In this document: positions 7,409 through 16,180 of the stretch, piece by piece | Layout of the letters: each line of letters starts with the position of its first letter | How positions within the stretch are numbered: the stretch's first letter is position 1 | Source: Streptomyces sp. SM11 | GTDB taxonomy: Bacteria > Actinomycetota > Actinomycetes > Streptomycetales > Streptomycetaceae | Assembly (NCBI RefSeq): GCF_002910905.1 | Contig: NZ_NEUE01000293.1 | Location: 16,242-80,241 of the forward strand | Direction of reading: 5' to 3' | Length of the DNA: 64,000 bases | Position numbers and translations under genes: made by a program | The notes under the pieces: model-generated | Databases searched by the model: none | What the model was told of the DNA's origin: nothing | The model's input: the letters and a program-made list of their open reading frames with translations, nothing else

Positions 7409-7472
7409 ACTCGCACCGAAGCAGCACCACCCCAAAGCCGTTCCACCAACCTTGCACTGCGAAGTTAACCCC

Positions 7473-9839
7473 CTAATCCTCTACGAGGGTCGAGAAGAGA
7501 TCCGCAATTCGACCACCGTCTGCCGCTGAACTCTTACCCGTGGCCCAGGATCCGGGGCTTTCAGCGAATCGTTGAGACTCTTCCTCATCAGCCTCTCGCT
7601 CATCTGCCGACTGTCTCCACGCCTCAAGCATGCTCTGCACAGGAGCGTCAAATTTCTCCGCCATACCCTCCACGAAGTCTGCCGCATTTCTAGATTCCTG
7701 ATAGTCCGACTCAGTGCGCCAATGGTCGAACTCGCTTTCCGCAAAAGTCATGAATGCTGCGTACGCAGCATTCCGCATTTCATCACTAAATTCCGCCGGG
7801 TCAAATATATCGAAAAAGAGCTCCACGTCGGACGGATCAAAGAATTCTTCGAATGATCTTTTCAGGATTCCCTGCACTAGATCTTCAAAGCCGAACGGAT
7901 GAACCTGCACGTTTGCAGCCAACGTCACGTAAGATTCAACAGTGGCGATAGGAGATCCACCTTCTGCAGACACTTGACTTCCCACCTCTGATCGGCACCA
8001 TGAAATGTCATCTGGCGTGCCATGATCCGAGATGAAATGAATAACAGTAGATAGCATCTCCGGGCGCGGGTCTGGAGTCATTACTCTGTAGCCATTTCGC
8101 TTCTTTCCCACTGTCGCCTTCCAAACGGATACCCGCTCTGCGTAGAGGCGACGGATTTGCGCAATGAAGTCAGCAGAATTTTCTAGCAAGGCCTCCCGCA
8201 AACCTTCGTTAGCCACGCCAGTTGGGACTTTCATTACATCGTGTCTATCCCGCGCAATTCGCATGTACTCCAATTTTTCCCAGGCCTTGGTCATACGCTC
8301 GTCTTGCTTGGACTTGCGATATTTGTCAAGCCCGGAGTAACGAAGCAGCATCAGCGCTTGCCGAATATCCTGCAAATCCGCCAGAACAGCATCCGCCATG
8401 GCGGGGGAGCCATTTATTTTATGAAGCAAGAAGTCACGGCATGACGGGTTGGCTAGCGCCGCTCTTTGGACTGACTCATTAGAGATCGTGAGCCAGGTCC
8501 CTTCCAACACCTTAAGCGCTTGGATATACGTGTGTGGCTCCTTCGCCTGCACACACTTTCGCAACTCCCTCTCGCTAATTCCCCTGGGGGGATGAGTGAC
8601 CAGGATGGACAAAACTCTCCGACCAACCGGTGAGAGGTGGTTGTACGAACTTGCCCAGAGCTCTGACGGGTCATCGAGGCTTGAACGCAAGTTGGACAGA
8701 AGGGAATCCAGATCATGCGATTGATACCGCAGAGTCTGTTCCAGGATGCGGGGACTGTAATTCGCGTGCCTGATTACGTCCAGGTAAGCGCGATCGTCTA
8801 CGAGAGCTTTCCTATCCGCCGGCGGCAGGTCCGAGAAATAAAGGTGATTGTAGAAGATCAAAGCCTTATTGTAATCAGAATAATCCTCCACTTTCACCTC
8901 GGACGGCACTAGCGATGCACCCGCTCTTCTGATTCTGTCGCTTCGCTCTTGAGCATTCCGAAGAATCTGCTCGCGCGTCGTCAGGATGAAGCGCTTGGTT
9001 CCTGGAGCTGCCCTGCGCACCTTGTCAGCAAACTGTGCAATCCGGTGATCCTCATTCTTTCCAGTAGTTTCAGCCAGGTCGGTCTGACCGAGAAAATCAT
9101 CATAGTAGAAAATCTGGGGCTGTTGTGGGTTCCATAGTTCAAATCCCTCTTTTACGTCCTCGCTAATTTGCACAACTTGCCACCCCTCTTTCCAGTGCGC
9201 TAGGAGGACCATCTCAGCCAAGATGCTTTTTCCTACGCCGGGAGGTCCGGTAACAACACAGAGATTGTGTTCTTCTAGAACACGGGTCGTGCGATCAAAG
9301 TGATCTGTTAAAACATAGAATTTAGCTCGACTTTCGATGCTTTCCAGCAGTTCCTCTGTTCGGTTCCACAAGCCACTGTGGATGATCCGAGAGAGCACCG
9401 CAGCAGAAGAAGTCCATAGCTTGAAGTGCCTGAGCTCAACCTCTGAATGTCGCAGCAAAAGAGCATTGAGGTCCTCTCGGCCGAGGATATCGCCGGTCGC
9501 GACAGGAAGGTGCTGCCGTAGAATACCGGCCAATTCCTCCTTAAACTCGACAGTCATCGATGCGCTAGTAACGAGGATGTAGCGGCTGACATCCCGTGCG
9601 CCTCTCCATTTTTGCACCTCCTTCTTTACCGATCGGCGCAAAGCGCTACGACCTCCCCGCAGATAGTGCTTGCATTGGATGATGACGTCCGCCCCCGCCA
9701 ATGCACACCGCAGATCGACTCCTTTGTCGCGGCCAGGGCCAAAAGACTCTACGTGCACTTTAAATTCTGCGTTGAGGACATCGGCAGCCAACGCTTCAAA
9801 ATCCACTGGCGACAAGGTGGAGAAGTCGTATTCAGGCAA
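7473..9839 (-). CDS. Mrr-type nuclease fused to nSTAND3 NTPase, putative anti-phage defence protein
   Basis: A 788-aa protein in three parts. Residues ~1-130 form a PD-(D/E)xK restriction-endonuclease fold of Mrr type: FEALAADVL helix, then GRDKGVDLRC (D42) and IIQCKHY (Q55, K57). Residues ~155-420 form a STAND-class NTPase: Walker A GPPGVGKS near 198, and IFYYDDFLGQ near 243, whose DDFLG is characteristic of nSTAND3 domains, then FILTTREQIL. The remaining ~370 residues are helical and probably sense a target. STAND NTPases with nuclease effectors (Avs-like) act as intracellular phage sensors. Start TTG 9839 has GGGGG seven to eight bases upstream; TTG 9884 is also possible. Codon use and G+C (visibly near 50%) differ strongly from neighbours, a sign of transfer. 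Confidence 0.8.
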   Translation of the reverse strand: MPEYDFSTLSPVDFEALAADVLNAEFKVHVESFGPGRDKGVDLRCALAGADVIIQCKHYLRGGRSALRRSVKKEVQKWRGARDVSRYILVTSASMTVEFKEELAGILRQHLPVATGDILGREDLNALLLRHSEVELRHFKLWTSSAAVLSRIIHSGLWNRTEELLESIESRAKFYVLTDHFDRTTRVLEEHNLCVVTGPPGVGKSILAEMVLLAHWKEGWQVVQISEDVKEGFELWNPQQPQIFYYDDFLGQTDLAETTGKNEDHRIAQFADKVRRAAPGTKRFILTTREQILRNAQERSDRIRRAGASLVPSEVKVEDYSDYNKALIFYNHLYFSDLPPADRKALVDDRAYLDVIRHANYSPRILEQTLRYQSHDLDSLLSNLRSSLDDPSELWASSYNHLSPVGRRVLSILVTHPPRGISERELRKCVQAKEPHTYIQALKVLEGTWLTISNESVQRAALANPSCRDFLLHKINGSPAMADAVLADLQDIRQALMLLRYSGLDKYRKSKQDERMTKAWEKLEYMRIARDRHDVMKVPTGVANEGLREALLENSADFIAQIRRLYAERVSVWKATVGKKRNGYRVMTPDPRPEMLSTVIHFISDHGTPDDISWCRSEVGSQVSAEGGSPIATVESYVTLAANVQVHPFGFEDLVQGILKRSFEEFFDPSDVELFFDIFDPAEFSDEMRNAAYAAFMTFAESEFDHWRTESDYQESRNAADFVEGMAEKFDAPVQSMLEAWRQSADEREADEEESQRFAESPGSWATGKSSAADGGRIADLFSTLVED

Positions 9840-10189
9840 CGCATAACCCCCGACGTTTCTAACCGCGCAAATGATCGATGACAAAGTTGAGCGACCAGCT
9901 TGACTTCATGAAATAGAACGATGTAGGCAGTTGCTCCAGACTTCCACTGAGCGTTACTCAAATGTTATGGAGGCGCGGGTCGGCATGCGCAGGAGCGGCG
10001 AACCCAAATCGATTGAACGTTCGGTTCTGTGCGAGCTGCAATAACGCGGCATGTGCTCACCGACGACATGGCAGCGTTACTGACAGTCGTCCGAACGGTG
10101 CCGTCGGTGGATCGGCGGTGACTGCTCCTCTTCGCGACACAGCAGCCGGGGCATCTCCGCTGGGCCCTCTCTGGGCCCTCCGAGGGTGA
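9840..10189. other. Intergenic region, probable right end zone of the AICE
   Basis: No gene is supported here. G+C rises from the low-G+C cargo gene toward chromosomal values. It must contain the promoter of the nSTAND gene. Two GCGTTACT sequences (9952 and 10074) and a CTGGGCCCTC direct repeat (10160 and 10171) are the only repeats noted. The attachment site cannot be fixed without the left end of the element. Confidence 0.4.
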
Positions 10190-10306
10190 CAAGCAACGCC
10201 CAACGACGACCAACGACGACAGCCCGACCGCAGGTCAGATAAGGCGGGCACCCTAGTGACCAGGGCCGGAAAGCAGGCCCGCCAGACCCAGGGCAAGAAG
10301 AAGTAA
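10190..10306 (+). pseudogene. 3' end fragment of a chromosomal gene at the element boundary
   Basis: An open frame of 38 codons after an in-frame TGA (10187-10189) ends in a basic tail (AGKQARQTQGKKK) at TAA 10304-10306 and is followed 20 bp later by a strong terminator. No start codon context is present. This looks like the C-terminus of a gene whose upstream part was displaced when the element inserted, or a remnant left by it. I do not recognise the parent gene. Confidence 0.45.
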
Positions 10307-10325
10307 CCCGCCCTCTCCTTCTCCC

Positions 10326-10364
10326 CGAGCCCCCTGTTTCGCGGACCGCGAGGCAGGGGGCTCG
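10326..10364. terminator. Bidirectional terminator hairpin
   Basis: CGAGCCCCCTG and CAGGGGGCTCG form 11-bp perfect arms around a loop that itself contains a CGCG/CGCG stem. It lies between the plus-strand gene remnant and the convergent methyltransferase. Confidence 0.7.
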
Positions 10365-10387
10365 TCGGTGCTCCGGACCGGCGGGCC

Positions 10388-11128
10388 TCAGGCCGGCTTG
10401 CGCCACACGGAGATGTGCTTGCCGGAGTCCTCCGCGAACGGCGCCCCGTCCCAGTCCGCGACGCGCCGTTCCCGCTCCAGCCCGGCGATGCGGGCCATCA
10501 GGTCGAGCTCCGCCGGCCAGGCGTACCGGTGCCGGGAGGCGGCTCGGCGGTAGTGGCTGTGGTCGCCGTCTCGGGTCAAGTGGTGTGAGACGAGGGTCTG
10601 CTCGACCAGGTCGAAGGTGTCGAAGCCGAGGTGCCGCTCGGACACGTCGAACGGCACCGCGACCTGACCGGGCGGCAGGAACCGCAGCGGCGGCACGCCC
10701 AGCTCGATGACGAACCGGCCACCGGGTACCAGATGCCGGGCCGCGTTGCGGAAGCACTCGACCTGCTCGTCCTGGGTGAGCAGGTTCGAGATGGTGTTGT
10801 AGACGAGGTAGACCAGGGTGAACTCGCCAGGGACGACGGTGGTGGCCATGTCCCCGATGGTCACCGGGAGCGTCTCCTCGTCCACCTTGCGGCGGAGCAC
10901 CGCCGCCATGGGCTCGGACAGTTCGATGCCCACCACCGGAACACCGCGTTCCCGGAGCGGCACGCCCACGCGCCCGGTCCCGATGGCGAACTCCAGGGCC
11001 CGGCCGTCTCCGGCCAGTTCGGCAAGGAAGGCGAGGGCCGGTTCGAGGGCGGCGGCCGAGGAGTTCTCGGCCTCCTCGGCGTCGTAGCGGTCGGCGGTCG
11101 CTCGGGTCCACAGCTGGCTGCTCGTCAC
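10388..11128 (-). CDS. Class I SAM-dependent methyltransferase
   Basis: A 246-aa protein with Rossmann motif I ALEFAIGTGRVGVPL (about residues 42-56), acidic strand 2 end VVGIELSEPM, motif IV-like FTLVYLVYNTISNLLTQDEQ, and RHLVPGGRFVIELG. This is the small-molecule class I methyltransferase layout (Methyltransf_25 type). GTG 11128 is taken as start because the fold begins directly after it; no strong ribosome site is visible, so the true start may differ. Substrate unknown. It is convergent with the gene remnant at the AICE boundary and is the first intact chromosomal gene to its right. Confidence 0.8.
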   Translation of the reverse strand: MTSSQLWTRATADRYDAEEAENSSAAALEPALAFLAELAGDGRALEFAIGTGRVGVPLRERGVPVVGIELSEPMAAVLRRKVDEETLPVTIGDMATTVVPGEFTLVYLVYNTISNLLTQDEQVECFRNAARHLVPGGRFVIELGVPPLRFLPPGQVAVPFDVSERHLGFDTFDLVEQTLVSHHLTRDGDHSHYRRAASRHRYAWPAELDLMARIAGLERERRVADWDGAPFAEDSGKHISVWRKPA

Positions 11129-11520
11129 GGGCGACCACTGTGCCGGGTGTTCGGGACTCTGTCGACGCAATTGGCTGCGGTCAACTCCCTTGCACCATGG
11201 GTGCGGCCGCCCGTGACCGGGTCGCGGCGGCTTCAGGAGGAGTACGCGGTTCTGCGCGACCGGGTCGCGGAGAGGCTCGGGCGGGGCCCGGTGGCGGCGC
11301 GTGCGGCGGTGCCGTCGGACAGCGCGGGCTGAGCCGGGGCGCACCTGCGGCGCGCCTCGATCCGTGCCCGATCCGTGACCCCGCCGGACCGGCCGAAGTG
11401 CCCCTCGTACGGACTACGGTGGGCCCATGCCGTCCGTGACGGCCTCACCGGTTCCGCGGCGATCGCGGCGCCCGTGACCGGCGCAGTGCATCCAGGGCGA
11501 GGAGATCGAGGAGAGCGATC
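11129..11520. other. Intergenic region with a possible gene-tail remnant
   Basis: The plus strand has a protein-like tail LQEEYAVLRDRVAERLGRG ending in TGA at 11330-11332, without a credible start. It may be the residue of a lost gene. The segment after it carries the promoter and GAGGAGAG ribosome site of the toxin-antitoxin pair. Confidence 0.25.
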
Positions 11521-11769
11521 ATGGGTGAGTCTCTGAAGACCTTCGTCGGCGGTGCCGAGGTCGAAGTGCCCAACAGCATCCCGGACATCCGGGCCGCGCT
11601 GCCCGAGGAGAGACGCGAGGAGTTCGATCTCGCGATCAACGACGCCGGGGTGCACGAGATTCAGGCCGTCATGCGGCACTGGATGCTGGAGGCCGTCCCC
11701 GATCCCGAGGCCGAGAAGATCCTGGACCGGCTGGCGCAGGACGAGGCCGAGAGGCGGAGCGTCGCTTGA
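11521..11769 (+). CDS. Putative antitoxin of a type II toxin-antitoxin pair
   Basis: An 82-aa acidic protein (SIPDIRAALPEERREEFDLAIND, then IQAVMRHWMLEAVPDPEAEKILDRLAQDEAER). It overlaps the following small RelE/ParE-like gene by four bases (TTGA), the usual antitoxin-first arrangement. The first part may organise DNA or dimer contacts and the second, amphipathic part could wrap the toxin. A GAGGAG ribosome site precedes ATG 11521. No recognised DNA-binding fold is evident, so family assignment is open. Confidence 0.6.
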   Translation: MGESLKTFVGGAEVEVPNSIPDIRAALPEERREEFDLAINDAGVHEIQAVMRHWMLEAVPDPEAEKILDRLAQDEAERRSVA

Positions 11770-12008
11770 GCTTCCGCATCTCCTACGCACCGCCCGCCGA
11801 CGACACCCTGGCCAAGATGCGCGGCGGCGAGTCCTTCCGGGACGAGATGGCCCGTACCCTCGGCGAGGAGCCGTACGGCCACGCCTCGTCCGCCGTCAAG
11901 AGGGAACGGGACCGGCGTGAGGCGACGGTCTCCGGGGCCATCGTCCTGTACTACGTCTCCCGGTCCGTCCTGACCGTCACCGTCGTGCGCCTCGTGCCTC
12001 TGCCCTGA
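11766..12008 (+). CDS. Putative RelE/ParE-like toxin
   Basis: An 80-aa basic protein starting at TTG 11766, coupled to the antitoxin stop. The plan (FRISYAPPADDTLAKM at the N-terminus, ASSAVKRERDRREATVSGAIVLYYVSRSVLTVTVVRLVPLP at the end) fits the RelE/ParE fold: an N-terminal strand, helices, then a C-terminal beta-sheet with a conserved aromatic/basic pattern (IVLYYVS, VTVVRL). Toxins of this fold cleave ribosome-bound mRNA or poison gyrase; which applies here cannot be told from sequence. Confidence 0.6.
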   Translation: MSFRISYAPPADDTLAKMRGGESFRDEMARTLGEEPYGHASSAVKRERDRREATVSGAIVLYYVSRSVLTVTVVRLVPLP

Positions 12009-12040
12009 CTCCGCCAGGCCAGAGGCACGGCGTACGTCCG

Positions 12041-12859
12041 TCAGGCGAGCTTCTTGTCCTGCGCCGCCACGACCTCAGTCGGCACCTCGAACTTCACGTC
12101 GCCGCCCGCCGCCGCCAGGTTGAAGGCGAAGAACGTCGCCACGGTGCCTTCCTTGCGCAGCGCCACCAGCTTGAACGGGGCCTGGTCGCCGTCGTCGTCG
12201 GAGGTGACCGTCCACGCCGCGGACTCGTCGCCGCCGGTGACCTTCTCCTCGGTGACCGAGGCGACCTTCATCGGCTCACCGGCGACCGTGGCGGTGAAGC
12301 CGCCCGCGCAGTCCGCCGCGGCCTTCTTGAGCGCGGCGAACGCGTCCGGGCCCGCCGTCCCCTCGTACGAGTTCAGCGCGACGAACGTGGACGTCAGGTT
12401 GAAGGCGTCCATGACCGCGTCCTCGATCTCGCCGTCCGCCAGGTCCGCCAGGTCCTCCAGCGACTTCTTATCGTCGGTCTTCTTCGGCTCGTCGATCACC
12501 TTGCGCTTCGTGGTGGCCACCGAACCCTCCTGCGCCACGCCGTACATGGCATGGGCGACCGGCAGGCACTCCTTCTTGTCGACGGTGACGCCGTCGGCCG
12601 GGACCTCGTCGTCCGGACCGGCCTCGGTGACCTTGCGGCCCTCCACATCGCCCTGGGCGAGCGTGGCCTTCTCCAGCTCGGCGGCGGTGAGCGCCTTGGC
12701 CGGGGCCTTCGGGGCCGAGCTGCTCCCGCCCGCGGCGCCCTTGTCGTCCTTCCCTTCCTTGGCGTCGGCGTCCGACGAGCCGCCGCAGGCGGTGGCCAGC
12801 AGGGCGAGAGCGGCGGCGGAGGCGGCGAGGGCGGTACGGCGTACAGCAGTGGCGCGCAT
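12041..12859 (-). CDS. Secreted lipoprotein of unknown function
   Basis: A 272-aa protein with a lipoprotein signal: basic MRATAVRRTA, hydrophobic core, and lipobox LLATAC with Cys at about residue 24. A Gly/Ser/Ala/Lys linker follows, then a globular extracytoplasmic domain with two further cysteines (KKECLPVAHAMYG and AAADCAGGF) that may form a disulfide. AGGAAG lies seven bases before ATG 12859. Proteins of this plan are common in Streptomyces; I know no function. Confidence 0.8.
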   Translation of the reverse strand: MRATAVRRTALAASAAALALLATACGGSSDADAKEGKDDKGAAGGSSSAPKAPAKALTAAELEKATLAQGDVEGRKVTEAGPDDEVPADGVTVDKKECLPVAHAMYGVAQEGSVATTKRKVIDEPKKTDDKKSLEDLADLADGEIEDAVMDAFNLTSTFVALNSYEGTAGPDAFAALKKAAADCAGGFTATVAGEPMKVASVTEEKVTGGDESAAWTVTSDDDGDQAPFKLVALRKEGTVATFFAFNLAAAGGDVKFEVPTEVVAAQDKKLA

Positions 12860-13092
12860 GGTTCTACTTCCTACAATCTCTGGTCCGGAAGCAACAGCCC
12901 GACCCTCGAACGGCACTTCGACGCCGTCTGGGACGTACCGTCGCAGTGCCCCACACTTTATGATCGAACCTGTGAGCGATGATCGCTCCGGCGGCACCCT
13001 CCCGTGATCGTGATTCTGCTGTGATCACCCTGTGAACACACTGAGTGGAGCCGCCGTGCAACCATTCCGCGATGCTGGCCCCGAAGCCGCGC

Positions 13093-14010
13093 TCAACGCA
13101 CGCACACGCCGCGCTGTGCCGCGTACAGGTTGGCCCGCCGGACCGCCTCCGGTCTCCCGTACGCCTCCAGGCGGGTGTTCAGGTCGCCGGTGAAGTCGGG
13201 GACGTCGATCCGGCCGAACTCCCGTACCTCGCTGATGCCCACGGTCGCGCTGTACGGGGCGATGCCGTCGATCCTCATCAGCCCGGCCCGTTCGTTGGTG
13301 ACCCGGATGTTCCAGTGCGTGAAGCGCGCCCCGAAGAGCGGTCCCGCGCTCGCGTCGCCGCCGTGGACGCCGTCGTTGTTCACCGTGATGTCGGTACGCA
13401 CGTTGGCGAACGGCATCCCCCGGTGCGAGTCGAACGTCCCCGTCTCCATCCGGCCCCGCGACCAGACGTTGTGGCTGGACAGACCCTCGGCGTTGATGCC
13501 GTGGAGCCGGGTGCCGGAGGGCGCGGGCGTGGTCCGCGCCGCGATGGTGAAGTCCTCGATCAGGTTGTCGTGCGAGCCCTCACGGCAGTAGTACGGGTGG
13601 TGCGCACCGCGCCCCTCGGCCTTCGTACGGCGCAGGGTGCAGGGTGCAGGCGGACGCGCCGATCAGGCCGAAGCCGTTGTCGACGTGCCGGACGGTGACG
13701 TCGTCGGCCCAGCAGTCGTACGCGCACTGGAACGCGAGGCCGTTATCCCCGGTCCAGCAGGTGCGGGGCCTGCGGCCGCTCGACCGCCTCCAGGGTGAGG
13801 CCCTCGACGCCGGACCCGGTGAGCGGGGTGACGAGCGTGGTCAGCCGGGGGTCCCATACGGGGCGCAGATCGAGCGGAAGCGGGCGTTCCAGGGTGATCC
13901 GGCGCCCGCGTACGCCGGTGACGCGGACCGGCCATTCGTAGGGGGTGTACGAGGTCGGCTTGGTCTTGTCGGCCCAGGGGTACGCCCGTGCGCCGCCGAG
14001 AGAGTCCGAG
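13093..14010 (-). pseudogene. Decayed right-handed beta-helix (pectate-lyase-like) secreted protein gene
   Basis: Three consecutive minus-strand frames carry one continuous protein-like sequence: PTSYTPYEWPVRVTGVRGRR and VEGLTLEAVERPQAPHLLD in the first, GLAFQCAYDCWADDVTVRH in the second, and DNLIEDFTIAARTTPAPSGT through to RANLYAAQRGVCVR in the third. Frames change near 13750 and near 13640. The second change is explained by a tandem GCAGGGT duplication at 13632-13645; removing one copy restores the frame. The N-terminal part and signal peptide are missing, since the upstream gene starts directly beyond. It looks like a beta-helix carbohydrate-active or adhesin-like protein that is no longer made. 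Confidence 0.7.
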
Positions 14011-14026
14011 GGGTGGGGTGCGGGAG

Positions 14027-14539
14027 TCAGCCCGTAGTCGGGCGCTGGGTCAGGTGGCTGAACGCGTCCAGGTTCCGCGTGGACTCGCCGCGCGCCACCC
14101 GCCACGCGTACTCCTTGCGGATCGAGCTCGCGAAGCCGAGCTCCAGCAGGGTGTTGAACGCCCCGTCGGCCGCTTCGAGCACCACGCCGAGCAGCCGGTC
14201 CAGCTCCTCGGCGGTGACCACCGACAGCGGCAGTTTGCCGACCAGATAGACGTCGCCGAGCGAGTCGATCGCGTAACTCACCCCGAACAGGCGGAGGTTG
14301 CGCTCCAGCAGCCAGCGGTGCACCTCGGCGTCGTTCTCGTCGGGGTGCCGGACGACGAACGCGTTGAGGGAGAGCGAGTGCTTGCCGACGATCAGCGAAC
14401 AGGTCGTCGACAGCTTGCGGGTGCCGGGCAGCGTCACGACGTAGTTGCCGCGCCCCGGGCTCTCCCATACGAGTCCGGCGTCGTTCAGCGTCGCCTCGAT
14501 GACCTGGGCCGCTGCAGTTTCGTCCGGTACGTCAGCCAT
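14027..14539 (-). CDS. YbjN-domain protein
   Basis: A 170-aa protein matching the YbjN / type III secretion chaperone-like fold: VIEATLNDAGLVWESPGRGNYVVTLPG, then LSLNAFVVRHPDENDAEVHRWLLERN and LPLSVVTAEELDRLLGVVLEAADGAFNTLLELGF. In Streptomyces a gene of this type sits directly downstream of mshA, as here. The 65-bp spacing suggests one transcript. A chaperone or regulatory role is presumed from the fold only. Confidence 0.8.
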   Translation of the reverse strand: MADVPDETAAAQVIEATLNDAGLVWESPGRGNYVVTLPGTRKLSTTCSLIVGKHSLSLNAFVVRHPDENDAEVHRWLLERNLRLFGVSYAIDSLGDVYLVGKLPLSVVTAEELDRLLGVVLEAADGAFNTLLELGFASSIRKEYAWRVARGESTRNLDAFSHLTQRPTTG

Positions 14540-14604
14540 GCAGCGAGCGTACGACAGGAGCACCGGGTCGCACGGGACGGGCTCCGCCGTGATCCGTACG
14601 GGCG

Positions 14605-15996
14605 TCAGCCGTGGTGCGCCCGGGCCCGGCGGCGGTGGTCGCAGAGCGCGGCCGTGTACACGTCGGCGGTCGCCGCCGCGGCCGTGTCCCAGCCGAAGGA
14701 CTGCGCGTGCGCCGCGGCGGCCGCCCCCATCCGCTCGACCAGCTCCGGCGCGTCCGCGAACCGGCCTAGCACGCGGGCGTACGCCTCCGGCTCGTGTCCG
14801 GGCACCAGGAAGCCGCTGACCCCGTCGCGCACCGCCACCGGCAGCCCGCCCACGGCTGCCGCGATGACCGGGGTGCCGGCCGCCTGGGCCTCTATGGCGA
14901 CCAGGCCGAAGGACTCGCTGTACGACGGCATGACCAGCACCGACGCGGCCCGGAACCAGTCGGCGAGCCGGTCCTGGCCCACCGGCGGGTGGAACCGTAC
15001 GACGTCGGCGACACCGAGGCGGGCGGCCAGCTTCTGCAGACCTTCGGGCTTGGCCAGGCCGCTGCCGCTCGGGCCGCCGACCACCGGCACGACGATGCGC
15101 GACCGCAGCGACGGATCCCGGTCCAGGAGCACGGCCACCGCGCGCAGCAGCACATCGGGGGCCTTCAGCGGCTGGATGCGGCCCGCGAAGAGCGGGATCA
15201 GCGCGTCCTGCGGCAGGCCGAGCCGGGCCCGCGCGGCGGCGCGGGCGGACGGGGCATCCCCTGGACGGAGCTTGTCGGAGCCCTCGGGGAAGGGGCGGAA
15301 GCGGTCCAGGTTGACGCCGGGGTGCACGACGGCGACCGCGGCGGGGTCCGCGTCGTAGAAGCGGACAAGTTCGGCGGCCTCCTCGGCGGTGTTGGCGACC
15401 AGCCGGTCGGAGGCGTTCACGATCTGGGTCTCGCCGATGACCCGGGCGGCCGGCTCGGGGGTGTCGCCTTCGGCGAGCGCGGCGTTCTTGACCTTGGCCA
15501 TGGTGTGCATGGCGTGTACGAGCGGGACGCCCCAGCGCTGCGCGGCGAGCCAGCCGACCTGGCCGGAGAGCCAGTAGTGGGAGTGCACGAGGTCGTAGTA
15601 GCCGGGGCGCTGACCGGCCCAGGCCTGCATCACGCCGTGCGTGAACGCGCAGAGCTGGGCGGGCAGGTCCTCCTTGGCCAGGCCCTCGTACGGCCCGGCG
15701 TCGACGTGCCGGACCAGGACTCCGGGTGCCAGCTCGACCGAGGGGGCCAGCGAGCCGGTGGTGGCCCGGGTGAAGATCTCGACCTCGATGTTGATCGCGG
15801 CGAGACGTTTGGCCAGTTCGACGATGTAGACGTTCATCCCGCCCGCGTCGCCCGTGCCGGGCTGGTGGAGCGGGGACGTGTGCACGGAGAGCATCGCGAT
15901 GCGGCGCGGCCTGCGGGAGACCCCGGAGAAGCCTCCGGGGAACCTGAGGCGCGCGGCCGTCCGGGTGGAGCCGAGCCGGGAGACGTACTGGCTCAC
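14605..15996 (-). CDS. mshA: D-inositol-3-phosphate glycosyltransferase MshA (mycothiol biosynthesis)
   Basis: A 463-aa GT-B glycosyltransferase (GT4). It transfers N-acetylglucosamine from UDP-GlcNAc to 1-D-myo-inositol 3-phosphate, the first committed step of mycothiol synthesis. Seen are HTSPLHQPGTGDAGGMNVYI (acceptor-side glycine loop), VHSHYWLSG, LFAGRIQPLKAPDVLL, VMPSYSESFGLVAIEAQAAGTPVIA (the E-x7-E nucleotide-sugar motif) and AVGGLPVAVRDGVSG. GTG 15996 follows GAGGAGG. The length matches the family. It probably leads the YbjN gene. Confidence 0.93.
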   Translation of the reverse strand: MSQYVSRLGSTRTAARLRFPGGFSGVSRRPRRIAMLSVHTSPLHQPGTGDAGGMNVYIVELAKRLAAINIEVEIFTRATTGSLAPSVELAPGVLVRHVDAGPYEGLAKEDLPAQLCAFTHGVMQAWAGQRPGYYDLVHSHYWLSGQVGWLAAQRWGVPLVHAMHTMAKVKNAALAEGDTPEPAARVIGETQIVNASDRLVANTAEEAAELVRFYDADPAAVAVVHPGVNLDRFRPFPEGSDKLRPGDAPSARAAARARLGLPQDALIPLFAGRIQPLKAPDVLLRAVAVLLDRDPSLRSRIVVPVVGGPSGSGLAKPEGLQKLAARLGVADVVRFHPPVGQDRLADWFRAASVLVMPSYSESFGLVAIEAQAAGTPVIAAAVGGLPVAVRDGVSGFLVPGHEPEAYARVLGRFADAPELVERMGAAAAAHAQSFGWDTAAAATADVYTAALCDHRRRARAHHG

Positions 15997-16180
15997 CTCG
16001 TCGGTCCTCCTCGTTCGGGGCATGCTGGGAAGAGGGCACGGGGTCCTCTGAAGGGCGAGAACAGCGGAATCTCCGCATTCATTTCCGCTTTGCCAAATCA
16101 TTACGTTGCCCGGCGGCGCGTCGCGCGGCCCGGGCGGAACCTCCGGGTATCCGCCCCGCCCCGTCGCATACGCTCGACCC

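Noticed and set aside
10057..10296. Minus-strand reading frames across the AICE boundary
   Set aside because: No protein-like composition or start site; the plus-strand C-terminal fragment with terminator is a better explanation of the coding-like signal.
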